Below are positions 25,123 through 32,948 of a stretch of DNA of 64,000 nt, piece by piece. The stretch spans positions 124,001 through 188,000 of the forward strand of contig NZ_JAEDAK010000004.1 in assembly GCF_016093275.1 (NCBI RefSeq). Reading direction: 5' to 3'. The position numbers were made by a program, and so were the translations under genes. Source of the DNA: Inhella proteolytica. GTDB taxonomy: Bacteria > Pseudomonadota > Gammaproteobacteria > Burkholderiales > Burkholderiaceae_C. Numbering within the stretch: the first letter of the stretch is position 1; the number at the start of each line of letters is the position of its first letter. Below the pieces are notes generated by a model. It had not been told where the DNA came from and made no database searches. It saw nothing but the letters and a program-made list of their open reading frames with translations.

Positions 25123-26529
25123 GTGGAGTTGCCGAGCTCGCGCCTGTTCATGGCGGCCTTGCTGCTGGAGCGCTTTCGTGCCCGGCCCTGGCTGCGCGCA
25201 GCCGAGGCCGGCTACGCGCGTCGCCAGCAGCGCATGCTCTGGGCATCGGCACTCGGTCTGGGCCTGTCTCTGCTGCCCTGGTTCCTGTTCTTCAGCTGGC
25301 GCGCCGACTGGGGCGCGGCCGGGCTGTACGCCATCGGGCTGAGCCTGGTGGCCCTGCAGGCCCTGCTGATCCGCCAAGGCTACGCGCTCGCGGCCAGCCT
25401 GGTGCTCAGCCTGACGGGCTGGCTGGCGATCTCCCTGGTCGCCCTGTGGATCGACCAGCCCAGCGCCGGCACGCCGCGCTCGGTGCTGCTGTTCTGCCTG
25501 CCACTCTTCCTGGTGCAGCGCTTCCTGCTGCAGGAACAGCCGCGCTGGTTGCGCGACGGCGTGCAGGGCGTCAGCCTGGGCCTGCTGGTGCTGTGGGCCA
25601 GCCTGCCCGATCTGGCCCCCGGCGCACCGCCCCTGGGGCCGGAGCTGCAGCGCGGGGGCGCGATCTTCAATGTCGCCGCCGCCGCGCTGCTGAGCGCCTG
25701 GGTGCTGCATCTGGAAGAGGCCGAGCTGCGCGAGCACAAGGGCCTGGCGCTGGAGCTGGCGCGCGCCATTGCCGGCGGCCAGCTGCGCCTGGCGCTGCAG
25801 CCGCAATGCGATGCGCAAGGCCGCGTGCTGGGGGTGGAGGCGCTGCTGCGCTGGTCGCACCCGCGCCGCGGTGAGCTGAGCCCCGCCGAGATCCTGCCGC
25901 TGGCGCGTGCCGAAGGCCTGCTGCTGCCGCTGGGCGACTGGGCCCTGCGCGAGGCCTGCCGCCTGCTGCAGGCCTGGCAGCTGCAGCTCGGCCTGCGCGA
26001 GCTGCCACTGGCGCTGAACCTCAGCCCCGCCCAGCTGCACGACGGCGCCGCCTTCGAGCGCCTGCTGGCCCAGGTGGAACGCGCCGGGCTCGCCCCCGGC
26101 CGCCTGGTGTTCGAGGTCACCGAGGCCGTCTTTGCCGAGCAGGCCGAGCGCGTGCGCGAGCGCCTGCTGCGCTGCCGCAAGCTCGGCATCGCCACCGCGC
26201 TGGACGATTTCGGCACCGGCTACTCCTCGCTCGCCTACCTGACCGAACTGCCCTTCGACCAGCTCAAGCTCGACGCCAGCTTCGTGCGCGGCCTGGGGCG
26301 CGATGCGCGCTGCCTGCGCATCGCCGAAACCGTGCTCTCGCTCGGCCAGCGCCTGGGCATGCAGGTGGTGGCCGAGGGGGTCGAGACCCCGGCGCAACGC
26401 CAGCAGCTGCTGGCCCTGGGCTGCACGGCCTTCCAAGGCCGCTGGCTGGCCGCGCCGATGCCGGCCGCCGAGCTGCCGGTCTGGCTGGCACGACAGGCGC
26501 AGTGCTCAGAGCCGCGGGCCGCGGCATGA
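25123..26529 (+). CDS. membrane EAL-domain phosphodiesterase (EAL array copy 3)
   Basis: 468 residues from a GTG preceded by GGGAG at good spacing. Membrane half: ASALGLGLSLLPWFLFFSW, GLYAIGLSLVALQALLI, LVLSLTGWLAISLVALWIDQP and others. The EAL domain is intact: GVEALLRWSHP, LNLSPAQLH, FEVTEAVF, LDDFGTGYSSL, QLKLDASFV and AEGVETPAQ. It lies 80 bp after copy 2, the only real gap in the array, so it may have its own promoter there. Its stop overlaps copy 4 (ATGA). Confidence 0.92.
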   Translation: MELPSSRLFMAALLLERFRARPWLRAAEAGYARRQQRMLWASALGLGLSLLPWFLFFSWRADWGAAGLYAIGLSLVALQALLIRQGYALAASLVLSLTGWLAISLVALWIDQPSAGTPRSVLLFCLPLFLVQRFLLQEQPRWLRDGVQGVSLGLLVLWASLPDLAPGAPPLGPELQRGGAIFNVAAAALLSAWVLHLEEAELREHKGLALELARAIAGGQLRLALQPQCDAQGRVLGVEALLRWSHPRRGELSPAEILPLARAEGLLLPLGDWALREACRLLQAWQLQLGLRELPLALNLSPAQLHDGAAFERLLAQVERAGLAPGRLVFEVTEAVFAEQAERVRERLLRCRKLGIATALDDFGTGYSSLAYLTELPFDQLKLDASFVRGLGRDARCLRIAETVLSLGQRLGMQVVAEGVETPAQRQQLLALGCTAFQGRWLAAPMPAAELPVWLARQAQCSEPRAAA

Positions 26530-27845
26530 CGCAGGAAGCCATCTTCGGCCAGCGGCGCCGCTGGACCCTGCAGCTCAGCGCCTGGCTGGCCCTGCTGGCC
26601 AGCCTGGGCTTCGTGCTCAGCCTGCTGGCGCTGGGCCAGCCCGAGCGCCTGCTCGGGCCCGGCCTCGGCGCCCTGGGCGCCCTGGCCGTGCTGGCCCTGC
26701 TGCAACGGGGCCATGGCCGTGCGGCGGCCTGGGTCTGCATCCTGGCGCTGGCGCTGTGCGTGGTGGTGCTGGGCCTGTGGGTGGATGTGCCGCTGGCCGA
26801 CGCACCCGAGCACACCCCGCGCAGCGTGCACCTCTACCTGCTGCCGCTCACGCTGATGGCCTACCTGCTGCTGGTGCGCGAGCCCGCCCTGCTGCGCCTG
26901 TCCTGCTGCGCCGGCCTGCTGGGCTTGCTGGCCTGGCTGGCCCTGCAGCCCAACCCGCTCGGCATCACGCCGGCCCTGGCCGAGGCCGAGCGCGCCCGTC
27001 TGGTGGTGGCGGCACCGCTCTTGAGCGCGCTGCTGCTGGCCGGCATCGTGCACCTGCGCAGCGCGGGGCTGGACGATCAGTCGCGCCTCGAGCTGGACCT
27101 GGCGCGGGCCATCGTCGAGGAGCAGCTGGAGCTGCACTACCAGCCGCAATGCGATGCATGGGGCCGCGCGCTCGGCGTCGAGGCCCTGGTGCGCTGGCGC
27201 CACCCGGTGCAGGGGCCGATCTCGCCGGCCCGCTTCGTGCCGCTGGCCGAGCGCAACGGTCTGATCGTGCCGCTGGGCGAGCTGGTGCTGCGCCAGGCCT
27301 GCCGCTTCGCGCAGGACTGGCAGGCCCAGCCCGGCGCGCAGCCGCTGCAGGTGGCCGTCAACGTGAGCGCGCTGCAGCTGGCCGAGGACGCCGGCCTGGA
27401 GCGCCTGCTGGAGCTGGTGCGCCAGCACCGCCTGCCGCCGCAGAGCATCAAGTTCGAGCTCACCGAATCCGTGCTGGCCGACCAACCCGAGCGCCTGCGC
27501 CGCCTGCTGGCGCGCTGCCGCGAGCAGGGCGTGTGCACCTCGCTGGACGACTTCGGCACCGGCTACGCCTCGCTGGCCTACCTGAGCCAGCTGCCGTTCG
27601 ACCAGCTGAAGATCGACCAGAGCTTCGTGCGCGCCCTGGGCAGCAGCGAGCGGGCCCTGGAAGTGGCGCGCACCGTGGTCCAGCTGGGCCAGCGCCTGGG
27701 CATGGAGGTGATCGCCGAGGGCGTCGAGACCGAGGCCCAGCGCGAGCAGCTGCTGGCGATGGGCTGCACGCGCTTCCAGGGCTATCTGTTCGCGCGCCCG
27801 CTGCCGACCGGTGAATGCCGGGCCTGGCTGCAGGCGCACGCCTGA
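26526..27845 (+). CDS. membrane EAL-domain phosphodiesterase (EAL array copy 4)
   Basis: 439 residues from the ATG at 26526. Hydrophobic segments run from ~16 to ~180 (LSAWLALLASLGFVLSLLAL, CILALALCVVVLGLWVDVP, LLPLTLMAYLLL), then an intact EAL domain: GVEALVRWRHP, VNVSALQLA, FELTESVLA, LDDFGTGYASL, QLKIDQSFV and AEGVETEAQ. It is the last of the array and converges on the quinone oxidoreductase gene with a gap of 11 bp. An upstream start at 26502 would add eight residues. Confidence 0.92.
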   Translation: MTQEAIFGQRRRWTLQLSAWLALLASLGFVLSLLALGQPERLLGPGLGALGALAVLALLQRGHGRAAAWVCILALALCVVVLGLWVDVPLADAPEHTPRSVHLYLLPLTLMAYLLLVREPALLRLSCCAGLLGLLAWLALQPNPLGITPALAEAERARLVVAAPLLSALLLAGIVHLRSAGLDDQSRLELDLARAIVEEQLELHYQPQCDAWGRALGVEALVRWRHPVQGPISPARFVPLAERNGLIVPLGELVLRQACRFAQDWQAQPGAQPLQVAVNVSALQLAEDAGLERLLELVRQHRLPPQSIKFELTESVLADQPERLRRLLARCREQGVCTSLDDFGTGYASLAYLSQLPFDQLKIDQSFVRALGSSERALEVARTVVQLGQRLGMEVIAEGVETEAQREQLLAMGCTRFQGYLFARPLPTGECRAWLQAHA

Positions 27846-27856
27846 TCAGGCGCCGT

Positions 27857-28822
27857 TCATTCGTTGCGCAGCACCAGCTTGCCCACCACGGCCCGCGCCG
27901 TCATGCGCGCAAAGGCGGCCGGCAGCTCACGCATCGGCAGCACCTGATCGAGCACCGGCCGCACGCTGCCCTGCTCCCACAGCGGCAGCAGGCCGGCCAG
28001 CAGGGCGGCATTGGCGGCCGGCTCACGCTTGGCGAACTCGCCCCACCACACGCCCAGCAGCGCGGCTTCCTTCAGCAGCAGCAGGTTCCAGGGCAGGGCC
28101 GGGATCTGCCCCTGCGCAAAGCCCACCACCAGGTAGCGCCCGCGCCAGGCCAGAGCGCGCAGCGCGGCCTCGGCCAGCGGGCCGCCCACCGGGTCCAGCA
28201 CCGCATCCACGCCCTGCGACGCGGCGGCCTTGAGCGCTTCGCGCAGGCCCTCGGTGGGCAGGGCCTGGTCGGCGCCGATGTCCAGGCAGGCCTGACGCTT
28301 TTCCGGCGTGGAGGCCACGGCCAGCACCCGCGCGCCGGCCGCCTTGGCCAGCTGGATGGCCGCCGTACCCACGCCGCCGGCCGCGCCCAGCACCAGCAAG
28401 GTCTCGCCGGCCCGCAGCGCGGCGCGCTGCAGTGCATGGGCGACGGTGCCGTAGGTCAGCAGCAAGGCCGCCCCGGCCTCGGGCGGCAGGCTCTCGGGCA
28501 AGGGCAGCAGCGCGGCGGCGGGGGCCACCGTCTGCGTGGCAAAACCGCCCAGGCCCGCAAAGCCGGCCACGCGCCGGCCCAGCAGGGCGGCGTCCACGCC
28601 AGCACCCAGCGCCACCACCCGGCCGCAGAACTCGGCCCCGGGCACGAAGGGCAGCGGCGGCTTCATCTGGTACTGGCCGTTGACGATCAGCCAGTCGGGA
28701 AAGTTCAGACTGGCGGCCTCGATGGCCACGCGCACCTGGCCGGGGCCGGGCTGGGGGTCGGGCAGCTCGGCCCAGCGCAGGCCGTCCAGCCCCGTCGCTT
28801 GTTCACAGATCCAGGCGTGCAT
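27857..28822 (-). CDS. NADPH:quinone oxidoreductase, zinc-independent MDR family
   Basis: 321 residues of the quinone-oxidoreductase branch of the medium-chain dehydrogenases. The GroES-like N-terminal part has ASLNFPDWLIVNGQYQ and PFVPGAEFCGRVVALG; the nucleotide fold has LVLGAAGGVGTAAIQLAKA, DAVLDPVGG and RYLVVGFAQG. No catalytic zinc ligands are apparent. It reduces quinones or enones with NADPH in the cytoplasm. The ATG at 28822 follows CGGAGAA. The 220 bp between it and the divergent coxG-like gene contain a GC-rich dyad (GGCGCCCCCTGGGGGGAGGCGCC region, ~28910-28935). Confidence 0.9.
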   Translation of the reverse strand: MHAWICEQATGLDGLRWAELPDPQPGPGQVRVAIEAASLNFPDWLIVNGQYQMKPPLPFVPGAEFCGRVVALGAGVDAALLGRRVAGFAGLGGFATQTVAPAAALLPLPESLPPEAGAALLLTYGTVAHALQRAALRAGETLLVLGAAGGVGTAAIQLAKAAGARVLAVASTPEKRQACLDIGADQALPTEGLREALKAAASQGVDAVLDPVGGPLAEAALRALAWRGRYLVVGFAQGQIPALPWNLLLLKEAALLGVWWGEFAKREPAANAALLAGLLPLWEQGSVRPVLDQVLPMRELPAAFARMTARAVVGKLVLRNE

Positions 28823-29042
28823 TGCAGTTCTCCGTTTGGCTAAGTTGCGCCTTTCATGCGGGTCAGCCCCCAAGTGCCACCGCGGAACCGGCTCCGCCGG
28901 GCCGCTGGTGGCGCCCCCTGGGGGGAGGCGCCGCAGGCGCTTCGGGGGGGACAAAGCAGGGTCTGCCCGCTTGGGCGGGCGAAAGAGCGGCGGCAGCATC
29001 CGCCCACGATGCGAACGGAGTGTGCATGCACCTCGATGCCCG

Positions 29043-29585
29043 ATGGAACTGAGCGGCCAGACCCTGTTGCCCGGCACGCCCGAGCAGGCCTGGGCGCTGC
29101 TGCACGACCCCGAGCGCCTGCGCGCCGCGCTGCCGGGCTGCGAAACCCTGCAGGCCGACGGGCCGCCCGGCCATTACCGCGCCGAGCTGCTGCTCAGCGT
29201 GGGCCCGTTGAAGGCGCGCTTCCAGACCCGGCTGGAGCTCTACGACCTGCAGCCCCCGCAGCGCTACCGCCTGCGCGCCCAGGCCCAGGGCGGCGCGGCC
29301 GGCCATGGCAAGGGCGAGGCCGAGGTGGAACTTTTGCCCGAGGCCGGTCAGGGCACGCGCCTGCAGTACCGCGCCCAGGTGCAGGTGGGCGGGCGCCTGG
29401 CCCAGCTGGGCGCGCGCCTGATCGAACCGGCGGCCCGGCAACTCAGCCAGACCTTCTTCGAGGCCCTGGCCAGCCAACTGGCCGCCGCAGCAGCACCGGC
29501 GCCGTCGCCTCTGCCGCCAGCGGTACGCCCCTGGTGGCGCCGCTGCTGGGACTGGCTGTGCGGACGGCGGGCCTCGTTACAGTAG
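29043..29585 (+). CDS. CoxG-like SRPBCC protein
   Basis: 180 residues. The first ~145 match the carbon-monoxide-dehydrogenase subunit G group of the SRPBCC fold: MELSGQTLLPGTPEQAWALLHDPERLRAALPGCETL, then YRAELLLSVGPLKARF, and QLGARLIEPAARQLSQTFFEAL. CoxG helps recruit or mature Cox-type hydroxylases at the membrane. The C-terminus ends in a hydrophobic/tryptophan-rich tail (WWRRCWDWLCG) that may touch the membrane, as in CoxG. It is probably functionally linked to the hydroxylase genes at 18567-22259, though the EAL array and a minus-strand gene lie between. Confidence 0.85.
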   Translation: MELSGQTLLPGTPEQAWALLHDPERLRAALPGCETLQADGPPGHYRAELLLSVGPLKARFQTRLELYDLQPPQRYRLRAQAQGGAAGHGKGEAEVELLPEAGQGTRLQYRAQVQVGGRLAQLGARLIEPAARQLSQTFFEALASQLAAAAAPAPSPLPPAVRPWWRRCWDWLCGRRASLQ

Positions 29586-29667
29586 TTCACACGCACAAAA
29601 GCACCAAGGGAGCGGCGCGGGTCGGAAGGGGGCTGAAGCCACCGCCACAGCACCCGCGCCTTGACGC

Positions 29668-32600
29668 ATGAGCGCCACCGAGCCGCAGATCGAAGCCGCG
29701 CTGGACGAACAGCGCCAGCGCCTGGACGAAAGCACCCGGCGGGGGCTGCGCGTCGCGCTCTGGCTCGTCTTTGCCGCCGGCCTGGCCCAGGCCCTGGCCA
29801 CTTGGTGGGGCGCGGGCAGCCAGCCCATCGCCACCTGGCGCCTGGTGCTGCTGAGCACCATCGGCGTGGGCATGAGCGGCGTGGCACTGCTGGCGCAGCG
29901 CAGCCTGCGCCGTCGGGGCGTGGCGGTGGCCGCCGCGCTCTTCAGCTGGGCCGCGCTGGCGGTGCTGCTGGTACTGCCCTGGATCACCGGCGACGGGCTC
30001 TCCGACCCCAGCCTGCCGGCGCTGGGCGTGGTGGTGGTCTGCATGGGCCTGCTGGTGTCGCCGAAGGCGGCCTGGCAGGCGCTGTGGCTGGGCGTGGCCG
30101 GGCTGCTGCTGGTCACGCTGGCGCAGGCGCTCGGCTGGATCGAGGGGCCCAGCGACCTGCGCCGCGCCCCCCTGCCGGTGGTGGCGCTGGGTCATCTGCT
30201 GCCCCTGCTGCTGAGCGGCTGCTTGGTGGTGCATTACGGCCGCCTGTTCTGGAGCGCCACGCGCTCGCTGGACGAGGCGCAGGGGCTGCTGAGCCGCGCC
30301 CAGCAGGAGCAGCAGGCCTCGGCAGCACGGCTGGACGCAGCCGAGCGGCGCCAGCGCGAGCTGCTCGACGCCTCGCTCACCGCCATCCTGATCTACGACG
30401 CGCGCGACGGCAGCCTGCTCTACGCCAACCCGCAGGCGCTGGGGCGCTACGGCGTCGGCACCGTGGCCGAGCTGGACCCGACCTGGCTGGCCCCGGGGGA
30501 TGGCTACGGCCCCGAGGAGGCGCGCGCCCTCATCCAGCGCACGCTCGAAAAGGGCCCGCAAGAGCAGTGGTGGTGCTCGCGCCGGCGCGACGGCGGCCTG
30601 CTGTGGTGGGACATCAAGACCCAGCGCCTTCAGCTCGACGGCCGCGACGCCGTGGTGGTGTTCGGCCACGACATCAGCGACCAGGTGGCGGCCCGCTCCG
30701 CCCTGGCCCATGCGCGCGAGGAACTGGAACAGCAGGTGCGCAGCCGCACGCGCGAGTTGCAGCAGCAGCAGCAGCGCCTGCAGGCCGTGCTGGACGCTTT
30801 GCCCGCCACCCTGGCCATCCGCGATGCGGGCGGCCGCCACCAGCTCATCAATCGCCAGTTCGAGCTGGCCACCGGCTGGCGGCGTGAGCAGGCGCTGAGC
30901 CAGCACAGCCGCCTGTGGCTGGGCGCCGAACTGGGCGCGCAGCAGGACCGGCGCGATGCCGAGCTGCTCGCCGGCGGCGGGCTGCAGCAGTTCGAACAGG
31001 CCGTGCTGCACCCCAAGGAAGGCCCGCGCACGCTGCTGGTGAGCACCGTGCCACTGCCCGACGCCGAGGGCGGCACCCAGGTGCTGAGCCTGGGGGTGGA
31101 CATCACGGCGCTCAAGCGCCAGCAGGAGCAGCTGGCGCAGGCGCGCGACGAGGCGCAGCGCCTGGCGCAGGCCAAGCACGAGCTGCTGGCACGCATGAGC
31201 CACGAGCTGCGCACCCCGCTCAATGCCGTGCTCGGCCTAGCCCAGATGGCCCTGATGTCCTCCCCCGAGGGCGAGGTCCGACCCGCCGAAGCCCGCCAGG
31301 TATTCGAGCGCATCCACACCGCCGGCCAGCACCTGCTGGGCGTGGTGAATGAGGTGCTGGACCTGGCCAAGCTGGAGGCCGACAAGTTCAGCCCGGCGCT
31401 CGAAGCCCTGGACCCCGCCGAGCTGGCGCGCGACGCGCTCGCCCTGGTGGAGCCGCGGGCGCGCGAGAAACAGCTGCCGCTGCGCCTGCAGCTCGACCCG
31501 CCGCTGCCCGCGGCGGCCCGGCTGGACCGCCAGCGCGTGCGCCAGGTGCTCGTCAACCTGCTCGGCAACGCCATCAAGTTCACCAGTCAGGGCGAGGTCT
31601 GCCTGCAGCTGCATACCGAGGGCCAGGAGCTGGTGTTCACCGTGCACGACACCGGCCCCGGCATTGCCGCCGCCGAGCGCGAACGGGTGTTCCAGGACTT
31701 CGAACAGGCCGAGGGCGCGGCCGCCGAGCCCGGCACCGGCCTGGGCCTGGGCATCAGCCGGCGGCTGGCGCGCGCCATGGGCGGCGAGATCCGTCTGCAC
31801 AGCCAGCCCGGCCTGGGCTCGCAATTCAGCCTGCACCTGCCCTGGCGCGCGGCGGCGGCCGCGCTGCCGGCACCCGCGGTGGCCCCCGTGCCCCCGCCCG
31901 CCGAGGGCGGCCGCTTCAGCCGCGCCGCGCTGCAGGGCCTGCGCGTGCTGATCGTCGACGACGTGGCGATCAACCGCGAGATCCTGGGCGAGATGCTGCT
32001 GCAGCTGGGCGCCCAGTTCGAGCAGGTGGGTGGCGGCGCCGAGGCGCTGGCCTGGATCGCCCAGCATGGCGTGGCCCGCATCGACCTGGTGCTGATGGAC
32101 ATCCAGATGCCCGGCATGGATGGCTACGAGGCCACGCGCCGGCTGCACCAGGTGCACCCGCAGCTGCCGGTTCTGGCGCTCACCGCCAACGCCCTGCCCG
32201 AGCAGCGCGCCGAATCGGCCGCCGCCGGCATGCGCGGCCACATCACCAAGCCGGTGGAGCTGGCCGAGCTCGTCAGCACCCTGCGCGAGCAGGCGCAGGC
32301 CCTCGGGCTGTGGCTCGGGGCCGAGCCGGAGCAGCCGGCCGCCGCGGTGGCGGCGCCTGCGCCCAACCGTCCGCCGCCCCCGCCGCCGCCGCGCGAGGAC
32401 CTGCCGCTGGACTGGGACCATGAGGCCGCGCTGGCGCGCTGCGCCGGCAAGCTGGAACTGCTGTGCCGGCTGCTCGGCGGCTTCGTCAGCCAATACCGCC
32501 AGGAGGGCCTGCCCAGCGAGACGGCGGCCCAGCTGGCCTGGGTGCACCGGCTCAAGGGCACGGCGGCCAATCTGGGCCTGATGGGCCTGTCCCGCCTGGC

Positions 32601-32724
32601 CGCGGCCTGCGAGGCCGAGCTGCGCAGCGAGCCCGCCGCCGCCCAGCGCTCGCTGCAGCGCTTGCAAGCCGCGCTGGACCTGCAACTCACCCAGCTGCAG
32701 GCCTGGCTGGAGCTGCAGGGCTGA
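29668..32724 (+). CDS. hybrid sensor histidine kinase with REC and Hpt domains
   Basis: 1018 residues, BarA/ArcB-like. About six transmembrane helices (30-200), coiled coil, PAS (~235-345), second PAS (~370-480), HisKA with the phosphorylated histidine in ARMSHELRTPLN (~510), HATPase (NLLGNAIKFTS, DTGPGI, GTGLGLGIS), receiver (~750-870; VLIVDDVAINRE, LVLMDIQMPGMDG, ITKPVELAEL) and a C-terminal Hpt domain with HRLKGTAANLG. All phosphorelay residues are present, so it can pass phosphate to a separate response regulator, which is not encoded next to it. The PAS and membrane region should sense an unknown signal. Only weak ribosome-binding sequence precedes the ATG. Confidence 0.94.
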   Translation: MSATEPQIEAALDEQRQRLDESTRRGLRVALWLVFAAGLAQALATWWGAGSQPIATWRLVLLSTIGVGMSGVALLAQRSLRRRGVAVAAALFSWAALAVLLVLPWITGDGLSDPSLPALGVVVVCMGLLVSPKAAWQALWLGVAGLLLVTLAQALGWIEGPSDLRRAPLPVVALGHLLPLLLSGCLVVHYGRLFWSATRSLDEAQGLLSRAQQEQQASAARLDAAERRQRELLDASLTAILIYDARDGSLLYANPQALGRYGVGTVAELDPTWLAPGDGYGPEEARALIQRTLEKGPQEQWWCSRRRDGGLLWWDIKTQRLQLDGRDAVVVFGHDISDQVAARSALAHAREELEQQVRSRTRELQQQQQRLQAVLDALPATLAIRDAGGRHQLINRQFELATGWRREQALSQHSRLWLGAELGAQQDRRDAELLAGGGLQQFEQAVLHPKEGPRTLLVSTVPLPDAEGGTQVLSLGVDITALKRQQEQLAQARDEAQRLAQAKHELLARMSHELRTPLNAVLGLAQMALMSSPEGEVRPAEARQVFERIHTAGQHLLGVVNEVLDLAKLEADKFSPALEALDPAELARDALALVEPRAREKQLPLRLQLDPPLPAAARLDRQRVRQVLVNLLGNAIKFTSQGEVCLQLHTEGQELVFTVHDTGPGIAAAERERVFQDFEQAEGAAAEPGTGLGLGISRRLARAMGGEIRLHSQPGLGSQFSLHLPWRAAAAALPAPAVAPVPPPAEGGRFSRAALQGLRVLIVDDVAINREILGEMLLQLGAQFEQVGGGAEALAWIAQHGVARIDLVLMDIQMPGMDGYEATRRLHQVHPQLPVLALTANALPEQRAESAAAGMRGHITKPVELAELVSTLREQAQALGLWLGAEPEQPAAAVAAPAPNRPPPPPPPREDLPLDWDHEAALARCAGKLELLCRLLGGFVSQYRQEGLPSETAAQLAWVHRLKGTAANLGLMGLSRLAAACEAELRSEPAAAQRSLQRLQAALDLQLTQLQAWLELQG

Positions 32725-32735
32725 ACAAGAGACAG

Positions 32736-32768
32736 CCTGAGGGCTTCGGCGTTTACGCCTCCCTCAGG
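32736..32768 (+). terminator. hairpin after the hybrid kinase gene
   Basis: CCTGAGGG (32736-32743) pairs with CCCTCAGG (32761-32768), and inside it GGCG pairs with CGCC. It begins 11 bp after the stop codon. There is no T-run, so it may be a factor-dependent stop or an mRNA 3' stabiliser. The rest of the gap to 32948 shows nothing else I can name. Confidence 0.5.
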
Positions 32769-32948
32769 GGGACTGCAAAAGTCACCCGCAAGCAAGGTGC
32801 AGCCAAGACGCCACAGCAGGGGTTTACCCACTGATGGCACCCCTTGGCCGGGGTTCAACAATCCCGCCCCACCCAAAGGGACATTCGCCCCTGGTCCGTG
32901 CTGCCACGAGCAGCCTAATTGTTTCGATTCGTATCTGGAGGAGTTCTG

